In this document: positions 18,217 to 25,717 of the stretch, in pieces
Position numbering within the stretch: position 1 is the first letter of the stretch
Layout of the letters: every line of letters begins with the position of its first letter
Position numbers and translations under genes: made by a program
The notes under the pieces: generated by a model
Seen by the model: the letters and a program-made list of their open reading frames with translations, nothing else
Told to the model about the DNA's origin: nothing
The model's database searches: none
Origin: Gammaproteobacteria bacterium
GTDB taxonomy: Bacteria > Pseudomonadota > Gammaproteobacteria > Steroidobacterales > Woeseiaceae
Assembly: GCA_029861535.1 (NCBI GenBank)
Contig: JAOTZC010000023.1
Coordinates: forward strand, 1-41,643
Direction: 5' to 3'
Length of the DNA stretch: 41,643 nt

Positions 18217-18244
18217 AAAAAAAACGGCCCCGCAAGCGGGGCCG
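18217..18244 (-). terminator. Rho-independent terminator of the TonB receptor gene
   Basis: CGGCCCCGC and GCGGGGCCG form a GC-rich stem around a very short loop, and on the minus strand the stem is followed by eight Ts (read as eight As at 18217-18224). It begins 21 bases after the receptor stop codon at 18266, in the right orientation. Confidence 0.92.
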
Positions 18245-18265
18245 TCAAGTGTCTTACATTTGTGC

Positions 18266-21178
18266 CTAATGTTCGTAAGTAACCCGCAGATAGCCAACAC
18301 GTCCCGGCAAATCGTGCGATACCGTGCTTAGCCCAATAACGCCGCATGCAGAACAAAACGACGGATCTTCATCGAGCAGGTTGTTGAACCCGATCGACAC
18401 CGTTAATGCGTCATCGAAAACAGGCGGGTTATAGCTGGCACGAAGATCGGTGAACATGACGGAATCGATTTTAGTGTCATCGTCTGCGGTCATGTCATCC
18501 GTCCAACGAAATACCAGCGAGCCATTCCAGCGATCCCGCATCCAGTCGATCGTGGTATTCAAACGCAGATCGGGGAAAGCTCGGGCGAATGTTTCATCCG
18601 TGTGCCGCCCCGACAGATCATTGATACTGATCGTGCCGTCTGGATTCGTCACCTGCTCTTCGTAGTCGCTCAGCTTGGTTGCGTTGAAGCGAACGTTGAA
18701 TTGACCGGCCGAGAATTCGGGACTGAGGTAATTCAATACGAAGTCAACGCCGGACGCCTCAATCTTGCCGATATTCTGCAGCTGGTTGTTGACGAGACCA
18801 ATCGTACCCGAAGGGTTTCTCGGCACGCCGGCGCATAGAACCGGATCCAGCGTCTCCACGCAGGCATCGATCACTTCGCCCGGGTCGCGACCCTGGATCG
18901 CGTCGTCGATTTCCAGGTTATAGAAGTCGACCGACAGCGAGATTCCATCAGTCCAGTTCTGACCGTCGGACCAGGACGGGCTGTAGACAAAACCGGCAGT
19001 CCAGTTGTCGGATTCTTCCGCCTGTAGCGCCGAATTGCCCGCAGATACCGCGGATAATTGCGGATTGACCTGCGCAAGCCCTACCGGCGCGCCGAGCGTC
19101 ATGCAGTTCGCCTGAATATTGGCGGGCTGCGGTGTGTCGCGGCCGTTCGCAGCCGAGCCGAGGATGGCCGTGTAGTCGGTACAGGGATCCATATGCGTGA
19201 AATCTTCACGTGCGGCACCGCCAAACAGCTCGCCGATCCCTGGCGCCCTAAAGCCCGTCGAGAATGATGCGCGTACCGACAGGTCTTCGTAGATCCGCCA
19301 CAAACCGCTGCCCTTATACGTCGTCTCGCTGCCAAAGGTGCTGTAGTCGGAGGACCTTACAGCAAGATTAGCTTCAAGGTAGTCGGCACCGGTAACGCCG
19401 GCGAGCAGCGGAATACTCAGCTCACCATAGAACTCCGTGACATCGAAAGCCCCAACAGTAGGAGCGGACGGGATGCCCGCGGTTTCGCCGCGTGCAGCGA
19501 TCGGATCCGGTCGGAACGAGCCGTCGTGGTCCCGATACTCCAAGCCTGCGGCAAAACCGAGCGTGCCTGCCGGCATGTCTGCGAGATCGCCGCCGATGTT
19601 GAATGCAAAGTTCTTCAGCGTCTGTTCGCTGAAGTCGCGCTGTGTGTACCGGATGTAATTGAGCATATCGTCGGTAAACGAACCGGTGCCATCCGGGCCC
19701 TGGCCGCCGAACAGGTTAAACGGCACACAGTTGGGCACTTGCGCACACACAGCCGGATCGCCGAGCGCAACCTGCAGATTGGCCTGGTTATGCGAATTGA
19801 ATTTCTCCTGGAAGCCGCGGTTGTCTCCATAGCCGCCGACCAGGTCCCAATAGAAGTCGCGGCCACCAGCCGAAAATTCACCCTCTAAACCCAACGAGTA
19901 CATGTAAGTATTGATGTCCTGAAAGAACAGGCGACCGCCCGATTCCAGCGGTCGTCGGCCGAAGAATGCACCAGTGCCTAACGCGACCGACAGATCCGCG
20001 CCGAACGGATTGTACGGGTTCAGGGCCGAGATCACGGTGGCGTCGGCGATGCGATTGCCGCAGTCAAAAAAGCACAGAGGTTCTGGCGCCGCCTTCGTTG
20101 CCGACGAGCGATTCGTGTACGAGGCCGTCGCGAACAACGTGATTTGGTCGGTCAAAGTGTGACGGACGTTTGCGTAGAAGTTCACGCGTTCGTTGGGCGT
20201 CTTCAAGAAGTTGAAGCCGGGCCCGTTGTAGTTGAAACGATCCGCATTGGTAAACGCGTGGAAATCCGCGCCTCCGTCCGGATCGTTCGGATCAAACACC
20301 GGAATATTGCTCATTCCATCGTTTAGCACGCCATCATTCAACGTGATGCTTGCGCCACCGAGATTCGGGCCCAAAATGAAGCGGCCTTGCGGAGTAAACG
20401 ATGAGCAAAGGGATCCGGAAACATCGCAGCTCGTCGCATCCGGGTTCGGATACGCTGAGCGACCACGGTCTGCCGTCTCTACTCCCTTTTCCTCGGCGTA
20501 GCTCGCACTGACGACAAAAGTCGTCGTGTCGTTACCGCCGCCCCACAAACCAGATATCTCATAGGACTCACCGTCATCCTCGGATATGTAGCTACCGGTC
20601 TGTGCCTCGACTTTGAAGCCCTCATAATCTTGTTTCGTGATGATATTGACGACGCCGCCGATTGCGTCGGATCCGTAGATCGCCGACGCTCCATCCTGCA
20701 ACACCTCAACACGCTCGATAACATTGTCCGGAATTGTGTTGAGATCGACCGCGCTCGGCACGCCGGATGCCGATGCGCCGGCGACCCAGCGTCTGCCATC
20801 CACCAGTACCAATGTCCGCTTCGCGCCAACATTTCGAATCGATAGCTGTACTGCGCCGGCGCCAATACCCGCGCCGTCTTGCGGGAATCCGGAGTTGCCC
20901 GGCACGTTGAATTGCGAGTTAATCGCCGAGCCCGTGATCGGCAGTTGCCGCAGTGCATCGCCGAGATTTGTAAGGCCAGTGCGCTCCAAGTCCTGCGTAC
21001 TGATGTCCATGATCGCCACAGGCTCATCCAGCGGATTCCTTCGAATACGCGACCCGGTAACGATGACCTCTTCGAGCTCATCGGCGTCCTGCGCGACAGC
21101 GACCTGCGCCGGCAGCACTGTGAAATCCAACACCAGGGCGGCTGCGACCATCCCAGCTGATAGCAAATACCTTTTCAT
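18266..21178 (-). CDS. TonB-dependent outer-membrane receptor
   Basis: Protein of 970 residues from the ATG at 21178, which has GGGGGAAG upstream and begins a clean signal peptide ('MKRYLLSAGMVAAALVL', cleaved near 'VAVAQ-DA'). The mature N-terminus has a TonB-box-like 'LEEVIVTGSRIRR', then the plug: 'LGDALRQLPITG', 'TLVLVDGRRWV', 'IERVEVLQDGASAIYGSDAI' and 'GGVVNIITK'. The remainder is a beta barrel with Cys pairs in extracellular loops. This large receptor class ('TonB-dependent receptor, plug LVDGRR type') imports oligosaccharides, peptides or other nutrients in aquatic proteobacteria. The last residue is His after 'VTYE', not the common terminal Phe. It is divergent from a TPP enzyme operon; substrate unknown. 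Confidence 0.95.
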   Translation of the reverse strand: MKRYLLSAGMVAAALVLDFTVLPAQVAVAQDADELEEVIVTGSRIRRNPLDEPVAIMDISTQDLERTGLTNLGDALRQLPITGSAINSQFNVPGNSGFPQDGAGIGAGAVQLSIRNVGAKRTLVLVDGRRWVAGASASGVPSAVDLNTIPDNVIERVEVLQDGASAIYGSDAIGGVVNIITKQDYEGFKVEAQTGSYISEDDGESYEISGLWGGGNDTTTFVVSASYAEEKGVETADRGRSAYPNPDATSCDVSGSLCSSFTPQGRFILGPNLGGASITLNDGVLNDGMSNIPVFDPNDPDGGADFHAFTNADRFNYNGPGFNFLKTPNERVNFYANVRHTLTDQITLFATASYTNRSSATKAAPEPLCFFDCGNRIADATVISALNPYNPFGADLSVALGTGAFFGRRPLESGGRLFFQDINTYMYSLGLEGEFSAGGRDFYWDLVGGYGDNRGFQEKFNSHNQANLQVALGDPAVCAQVPNCVPFNLFGGQGPDGTGSFTDDMLNYIRYTQRDFSEQTLKNFAFNIGGDLADMPAGTLGFAAGLEYRDHDGSFRPDPIAARGETAGIPSAPTVGAFDVTEFYGELSIPLLAGVTGADYLEANLAVRSSDYSTFGSETTYKGSGLWRIYEDLSVRASFSTGFRAPGIGELFGGAAREDFTHMDPCTDYTAILGSAANGRDTPQPANIQANCMTLGAPVGLAQVNPQLSAVSAGNSALQAEESDNWTAGFVYSPSWSDGQNWTDGISLSVDFYNLEIDDAIQGRDPGEVIDACVETLDPVLCAGVPRNPSGTIGLVNNQLQNIGKIEASGVDFVLNYLSPEFSAGQFNVRFNATKLSDYEEQVTNPDGTISINDLSGRHTDETFARAFPDLRLNTTIDWMRDRWNGSLVFRWTDDMTADDDTKIDSVMFTDLRASYNPPVFDDALTVSIGFNNLLDEDPSFCSACGVIGLSTVSHDLPGRVGYLRVTYEH

Positions 21179-21209
21179 GTCTTCCCCCTTACACTCTCTC
21201 AAAATGATA

Positions 21210-21231
21210 CGTGTTGTATTTGAGCAACACG
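21210..21231. promoter_or_regulatory. Inverted repeat in divergent promoter, candidate operator
   Basis: CGTGTTG and CAACACG form perfect 7-base arms around an 8-base spacer, 32 bases upstream of the TonB receptor ATG. A related TGTTGCAACA palindrome occurs at 21326-21335 in the same 261-base divergent region, followed by C to give CAACAC again. Two copies of one half-site motif suggest a shared regulator, but no regulator gene is nearby. Confidence 0.4.
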
Positions 21232-21439
21232 ATGAATTTACGAACCGCATCTTGACGGACACCGCCGCCGTCAGAAAGTTTCTGCTCCCTATCTACCAGC
21301 ATAGCGCACCAATGTCACGATGCAATGTTGCAACACGGCAACAAGGTCTTTTTTCGCCTAGGCATTGGCGTACCATGTACCGCGAAATATTCGCTTGATG
21401 CGCCAGGTCTCTTGGGACAACAACAAAAAGGGGAAGCCA

Positions 21440-23092
21440 ATGAACGCGTCTGACTTGCTCGTGCAGTGCCTCGAAGAAGAAGGCATCGAATACATTTTCG
21501 GTGTGCCCGGCGAGGAAAACGCCGACTTCATGATGTCGCTGGAGAAGTCGAAAAAAATCAACTTTATTTTGACGCGACATGAGCAAGGCGCCGCGTTTAT
21601 GGCAGAAATTTACGGCCGGCTGACCGGCAACCCGGCCGGCGCGCTTGGCACCCTCGGCCCCGGCGCAACCAATTTGATCACCGGCGTCGCAGATTCGAAC
21701 ATGGATCGCGCACCGATGCTGGTGCTGACAGGCCAGGGCTCGACAGATCGGCTGCACAAAGAATCACACCAGATCATGGATGTCGTCAGCATGTTTCGGC
21801 CGGTGACGAAATGGGCGACGACGATTCTGAATCCAGACACAATTCCGGAAATCGTGCGCAAAGCCGTGCGGCTTGCGCGTACTGAAAAGCCGGGCGCCGT
21901 GCACATCGAACTGCCGGAAGACATTGCGTCGATGAAAGCCGGCGGCAAACCAATGAGTCCACGCCGCTTTCGCCGCTCCGTGCCTGACGACAATATTGTC
22001 GACCAGGCATTCGAAATGCTGAAAACGTCGAAACGGCCGGTCATCATCGCGGGCAATGGATGCATTCGCCGGCGCGCAAGCGCGCAGCTGCGGAAGCTTG
22101 GTGAGAACACTGGCATCGGTGTCATTTGTACGTTTATGGCCAAAGGCAGCGTCGACATGGATGCCGATTATTGCCTGTACACGGTGGGCCTGGGCAGCAA
22201 GGACCGCGTGTCAATGGCGATTGACGATGCGGACTTGGTGATCACGCTTGGCTTCGACATGGTCGAGTACCATCCGCGCCTGTGGAATGCGAACAAAGAC
22301 AAGCGTGTTTTGCACGCCGACTTTCTGCCCGCCGAAATAGACGAGCACTATCATCCTGAAACTGAAGTGGTTGGCGATCTTGCACATGCGCTGTGGATGC
22401 TGAATGAGCGCATCGAAGCGCAGGGTCTGCCCGAATTTGATATCAAGAATCAAAAGAATGTGCGTGCAGCGATGGCCGACGACTTCTCCGAGCACAAAGA
22501 CGACAAGACCGAGGGGTCCATTCGCCCGCAAAAGGCGCTGTGGGACGCACGCCAGGTCATGGGGCCGCATGATGTACTGCTGTCCGATGTCGGTGCTCAC
22601 AAGATGTGGATCGCACGTCACTATCAGTGTCACGAACCGAACACCTGCCTGATCCCAAATGGCTTCTGCTCGATGGGCTTCGCGCTGCCCGGCGCGATCG
22701 CGGCCAACATCGTGCATCCGGATCGGCGTATTCTTGCTGTCTGCGGCGATGCCGGCTTTCTGATGAACGTGCAAGAAATGGAAACCGCGGTGCGGCTCGG
22801 CAGCAATATTGTGGTTATGGTGTGGGAAGACAACGAATATGGCCTGATCGCGTGGAAGCAGGAAAGCCACTTTGGCCATCACACCGAACTGTCATTCGGT
22901 AATCCGGACTGGACGACGCTTGCCAAGGCGTTTGGCTGGAACGGTCATTACATCAAGAACGCAGAAGAACTCGAAAGCGCGCTTGAGTCCGCGTTTAACG
23001 AAGACGGGCCCAGCCTCGTCGTTATTCCGATCGACTATCGCGAAAATCAGAAGCTGACCAAAAAACTCGGTGAAATCACATGTACGATTTGA
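21440..23092 (+). CDS. TPP-dependent enzyme, acetolactate synthase large-subunit-like
   Basis: Protein of 550 residues from ATG 21440, fixed by AAGGGGAAG upstream; the frame open back to 21365 is not used. It has the three thiamine-enzyme domains: N-terminal 'YIFGVPGEEN' with the cofactor-activating E48 ('TRHEQGAAFMAEIYGR'), 'GPGATNLITGVADSN', a central domain, and the C-terminal pyrophosphate motif starting 'GDAGFLMNVQEMETA' and ending 'VWEDNEYGLIAWKQ'. The acetolactate synthase label is by family; no regulatory subunit is adjacent. Its 13-base overlap with an aldehyde dehydrogenase suggests that it makes or handles an aldehyde or 2-keto acid in a catabolic step. The actual reaction is not fixed by sequence. 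Confidence 0.88.
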   Translation: MNASDLLVQCLEEEGIEYIFGVPGEENADFMMSLEKSKKINFILTRHEQGAAFMAEIYGRLTGNPAGALGTLGPGATNLITGVADSNMDRAPMLVLTGQGSTDRLHKESHQIMDVVSMFRPVTKWATTILNPDTIPEIVRKAVRLARTEKPGAVHIELPEDIASMKAGGKPMSPRRFRRSVPDDNIVDQAFEMLKTSKRPVIIAGNGCIRRRASAQLRKLGENTGIGVICTFMAKGSVDMDADYCLYTVGLGSKDRVSMAIDDADLVITLGFDMVEYHPRLWNANKDKRVLHADFLPAEIDEHYHPETEVVGDLAHALWMLNERIEAQGLPEFDIKNQKNVRAAMADDFSEHKDDKTEGSIRPQKALWDARQVMGPHDVLLSDVGAHKMWIARHYQCHEPNTCLIPNGFCSMGFALPGAIAANIVHPDRRILAVCGDAGFLMNVQEMETAVRLGSNIVVMVWEDNEYGLIAWKQESHFGHHTELSFGNPDWTTLAKAFGWNGHYIKNAEELESALESAFNEDGPSLVVIPIDYRENQKLTKKLGEITCTI

Positions 23093-24504
23093 TGGTGGAA
23101 AGTGCCCGGCCGCCGGCGGGCAGAATTGCTGTTACGTCGCCTTACGATGGACGGCATCTCGATGCGGCGGCAACTTCGGGCCCGGGTCATGTCGACGATG
23201 CGCTGAAAACTGCCTACGCGTTGTTTCGTGATCGCAGTGAATGGTTGTCGATACCGCTACGCGTCAAGATTCTTAGTAAGGCTGCCTCGCTTATACGATC
23301 AAAGCTCGAAGAGCTGACGCTGTTGGCGGCCAGTGAAGGTGGCAAACCGTACGTCGACTCAAAAGTCGAGGTGGTTCGCGCAATCGACGGTATTCATCTC
23401 TGCATCGAGACACTGCGTGGACACCCCGGTTCTGTAATTCCGCTTGGTACGACAAAAGCGACAACGGGCCGTATCGCATTTACGCAAAAAGAGCCCATTG
23501 GCGTTGTTGTTGCCGTCAGCGCATTCAATCACCCGCTGAATCTGATCGTCCACCAGGTAGGCCCGGCAGTTGCAAGCGGTTGCCCAGTTATCGTTAAGCC
23601 GGCAGAAGATACGCCGCTCTCGTGTCTTCGCTTCGTGCAAATACTTCGCGAGGCAGGCCTACCCGATGAGTGGTGCCAGGTCGTCATTGCGGACGACAAT
23701 AAGACCGCCGAACAACTCGTTACCGACGATCGGGTCGGCTTCTTCAGTTTTATCGGCAGCAGTCGCGTCGGCTGGATGCTGCGATCAAAACTTGCGCCAG
23801 GTACGCGCTGTTCGTTGGAACACGGTGGCGCTGCGCCGGCCGTTCTTGCCAAGCCTTTCGATCAAACAACGGCGGCCGCGGCGATTGCAAAGGGCGGCTT
23901 CTATCACGCCGGGCAAGTCTGCGTTTCCGTGCAACGCGTATTTGCGCCGGCTGACGAGGCAGAAAAGTTCGCGAAAGAACTGGCAAAGCTGGCCAAGAAG
24001 CTGGTCGTTGGAGCGCCGGAAGAAAAAGGCACCGACGTTGGGCCACTCATTCGGATGAGAGAAGTCGATCGTGTCTCCAAATGGGTGGATGAGGCCGTCG
24101 ATGCTGGCGCCAAATTACTATGCGGCGGTAAGAAAGTCTCGGATAGCTGCTATGCGCCCACGGTATTGCTGAACCCCCCGGACGATGCGAAGGTCAGCAC
24201 GTTGGAGATTTTCGGACCGGTGGTATGCGTTTATGCGTACGACTCGCTGAGCGCGGCTGTCGCTCAGGCGAATTCGCTACCGATTGCATTTCAAGCCGCG
24301 GTGTTCTGCAAGAACATTGATGTCGCACAACGGCTGTGTCGCGAGCTAGATGCGTCGGCCGTCATGATCAACGATCACTCGGCGTTTCGAGACGACGTAA
24401 TGCCATTCGCCGGGCTGCGCGAATCTGGTCTCGGCGTCGGCGGCATTCCGTACACGATGGAAGATATGCAGATCGACAAGATGGTGGTAATCAAGTCGGG
24501 CTAA
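23080..24504 (+). CDS. NAD(P)-dependent aldehyde dehydrogenase
   Basis: Protein of 474 residues. Catalytic residues are clear: N150 in 'VSAFNHPLN', E247 in 'SLEHGGAAP' and nucleophile C281 in 'FYHAGQVCVSVQRVF'; 'FIGSSRVG' is the nucleotide-binding loop and 'EIFGPVVCVYAYD' the C-terminal signature. The ATG at 23080 overlaps the upstream gene by 13 bases (GGTGAAA before it); an alternative ATG at 23092 would shorten it by four residues. It oxidises an aldehyde to the acid, coupled with the TPP enzyme. Glyceraldehyde-3-phosphate- and sulfoacetaldehyde-type relatives cannot be excluded; substrate unknown. Confidence 0.92.
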   Translation: MYDLMVESARPPAGRIAVTSPYDGRHLDAAATSGPGHVDDALKTAYALFRDRSEWLSIPLRVKILSKAASLIRSKLEELTLLAASEGGKPYVDSKVEVVRAIDGIHLCIETLRGHPGSVIPLGTTKATTGRIAFTQKEPIGVVVAVSAFNHPLNLIVHQVGPAVASGCPVIVKPAEDTPLSCLRFVQILREAGLPDEWCQVVIADDNKTAEQLVTDDRVGFFSFIGSSRVGWMLRSKLAPGTRCSLEHGGAAPAVLAKPFDQTTAAAAIAKGGFYHAGQVCVSVQRVFAPADEAEKFAKELAKLAKKLVVGAPEEKGTDVGPLIRMREVDRVSKWVDEAVDAGAKLLCGGKKVSDSCYAPTVLLNPPDDAKVSTLEIFGPVVCVYAYDSLSAAVAQANSLPIAFQAAVFCKNIDVAQRLCRELDASAVMINDHSAFRDDVMPFAGLRESGLGVGGIPYTMEDMQIDKMVVIKSG

Positions 24505-24515
24505 GAAGCATCTGC

Positions 24516-24716
24516 TTAGGAACGGCGTGATTTGACGGCTGAAATGCGTCCGCTCGGAGAAACAATGTAGCGATTGATATCCCAGCCGACATAAAAACTC
24601 CCCGTCTCGTCCGGATTCTCCGAAATCCGGATGTCCTCGGGAGACACGCTGAGGTGCGTGTAATCACTCAGAAGGCTTGCAATGCTTGGCTTTTCAGCTG
24701 CGTAGACGATTTTCAT
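24516..24716 (-). CDS. Small hypothetical protein
   Basis: Protein of 66 residues from the ATG at 24716, preceded by GGAGGTGGCC, a near-perfect ribosome site. That site argues it is translated, and rules out an upstream in-frame ATG at 24728 that lies inside it. The chain is polar with 'DIRISENPDETGSFYVGWDI' (a strand-turn-strand look) and a basic tail ('SAVKSRRS'). No family recognised. It is convergent with the aldehyde dehydrogenase, 11 bases away. Confidence 0.65.
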   Translation of the reverse strand: MKIVYAAEKPSIASLLSDYTHLSVSPEDIRISENPDETGSFYVGWDINRYIVSPSGRISAVKSRRS

Positions 24717-24915
24717 GGCCACCTCCATGGCACTTGCCGACGATCGACTGCCGGACTTCCCTAATCGTTCGCCTACAGCTTAGCGCCACGCCGATTAACA
24801 CAAACTGAAATTTTCGTGAACGGACGCTGAATTGCTGAACATCGCGTTGTCAGTGATCGCCCGCTTTGCAGGTCAGGCATAATCCGAGGGTGCCATGGAG
24901 CATGAGGATCAGACC

Positions 24916-25434
24916 ATGAACAAGATTGCACTTATCGCAGGCTCGATACTCGCCGTAATGTTGGATTCGGGCATGGCTGCCGAACCCAGAACCGAGCACA
25001 CTTACCAGCTCGAAGAGGGCGAGCCCCGCCCCGCGGCCACGCTCGAGGACGCGAGCTGGATGGCCGGTTCGTGGTCCGGCACTGCTTTTGGACAACGCTT
25101 CGAAGCGGTTTGGAACCCACCATCGGCCGGCTCCATGATCGGCATGTTCAAACTGTTCGGTGACGATGGCGTCGCGTTTTACGAGATTCTATTATTAAGT
25201 GTTGAAGACGGCACCCTCAGCCTGAAAGTCAAACATTTCAATGCCGACTTTACGGCTTGGGAAGAAAAAGCTGACTTCGTAAATTTTCGCCTGGTGAATA
25301 AAGAACACGATGCCCTGCATTTCGGCGGCATTAGTTTCTACCGTACAGACGATGATTCGATGGACGGCTATATTGTGATGCGAAATGGCGATGAAATCAC
25401 AGAGCATCATTTGACGTACGAGCGAGCGCCGTAA
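24916..25434 (+). CDS. Exported DUF6265-like protein
   Basis: Protein of 172 residues from the ATG at 24916 with GAGGATC before it; an upstream in-frame ATG at 24895 adds only seven polar residues before the leader. The Sec leader ends near 'SGMA-AEP'. The mature domain reads 'LEDASWMAGSWSGT', 'EAVWNPPSAGSMIGMFKL', 'LSLKVKHFNADFTAW' and 'HFGGISFYRTDDDS', the beta-barrel pattern of DUF6265, a lipocalin-like family of unknown function common in aquatic proteobacteria. Likely periplasmic. No partner genes. Confidence 0.85.
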   Translation: MNKIALIAGSILAVMLDSGMAAEPRTEHTYQLEEGEPRPAATLEDASWMAGSWSGTAFGQRFEAVWNPPSAGSMIGMFKLFGDDGVAFYEILLLSVEDGTLSLKVKHFNADFTAWEEKADFVNFRLVNKEHDALHFGGISFYRTDDDSMDGYIVMRNGDEITEHHLTYERAP

Positions 25435-25516
25435 CGTCAAGCGATATCAATACTCCAATCCGATCTTATCGATTGTCGAAGCTCGAAGTCGAGAACTCGC
25501 GCGACCGAGCTAATAG

Positions 25517-25532
25517 TGTGATGCGCATCACA
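25517..25532. promoter_or_regulatory. Perfect CRP-type binding palindrome
   Basis: TGTGATGCGCATCACA fits the CRP consensus TGTGA-N6-TCACA in both half-sites exactly. It lies upstream of the DUF11-protein gene, and its centre is about 92 bases before the start point predicted from the -35/-10 pair at 25582-25610, a helical phase used by class I CRP activation. FNR or Vfr-type relatives could use the same site. Confidence 0.6.
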
Positions 25533-25581
25533 TTCGATAAACTTCCAAGCGAGAAATGCTTATCATTACCCGCTGATTTTA

Positions 25582-25610
25582 TTGAAGTTACCCGTGTCTA
25601 GGCCTTAGAT
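25582..25610 (+). promoter_or_regulatory. Candidate sigma-70-type promoter of the DUF11 gene
   Basis: TTGAAG and TTAGAT are separated by exactly 17 bases, close to the -35/-10 consensus, and lie about 110 bases upstream of the chosen start codon. No transcript evidence. Confidence 0.4.
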
Positions 25611-25717
25611 TCCTAAGAGCTTAACCACCCCCTGCAAGTCCGCGAATTGAATTCGCAAGAATTGAGGCAAATCGGGCAATGACGCCATTCGCCAACGACA
25701 TAGTGTTTCGCAATGAA

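Noticed and set aside
22211..22882. 223-codon antisense frame in the TPP enzyme gene
   Set aside because: Antisense shadow; the plus-strand product has all the expected TPP motifs.
23080..23092. Thirteen-base gene overlap read as a frameshift
   Set aside because: Both proteins have complete termini and all catalytic residues, so a normal overlap is simpler.
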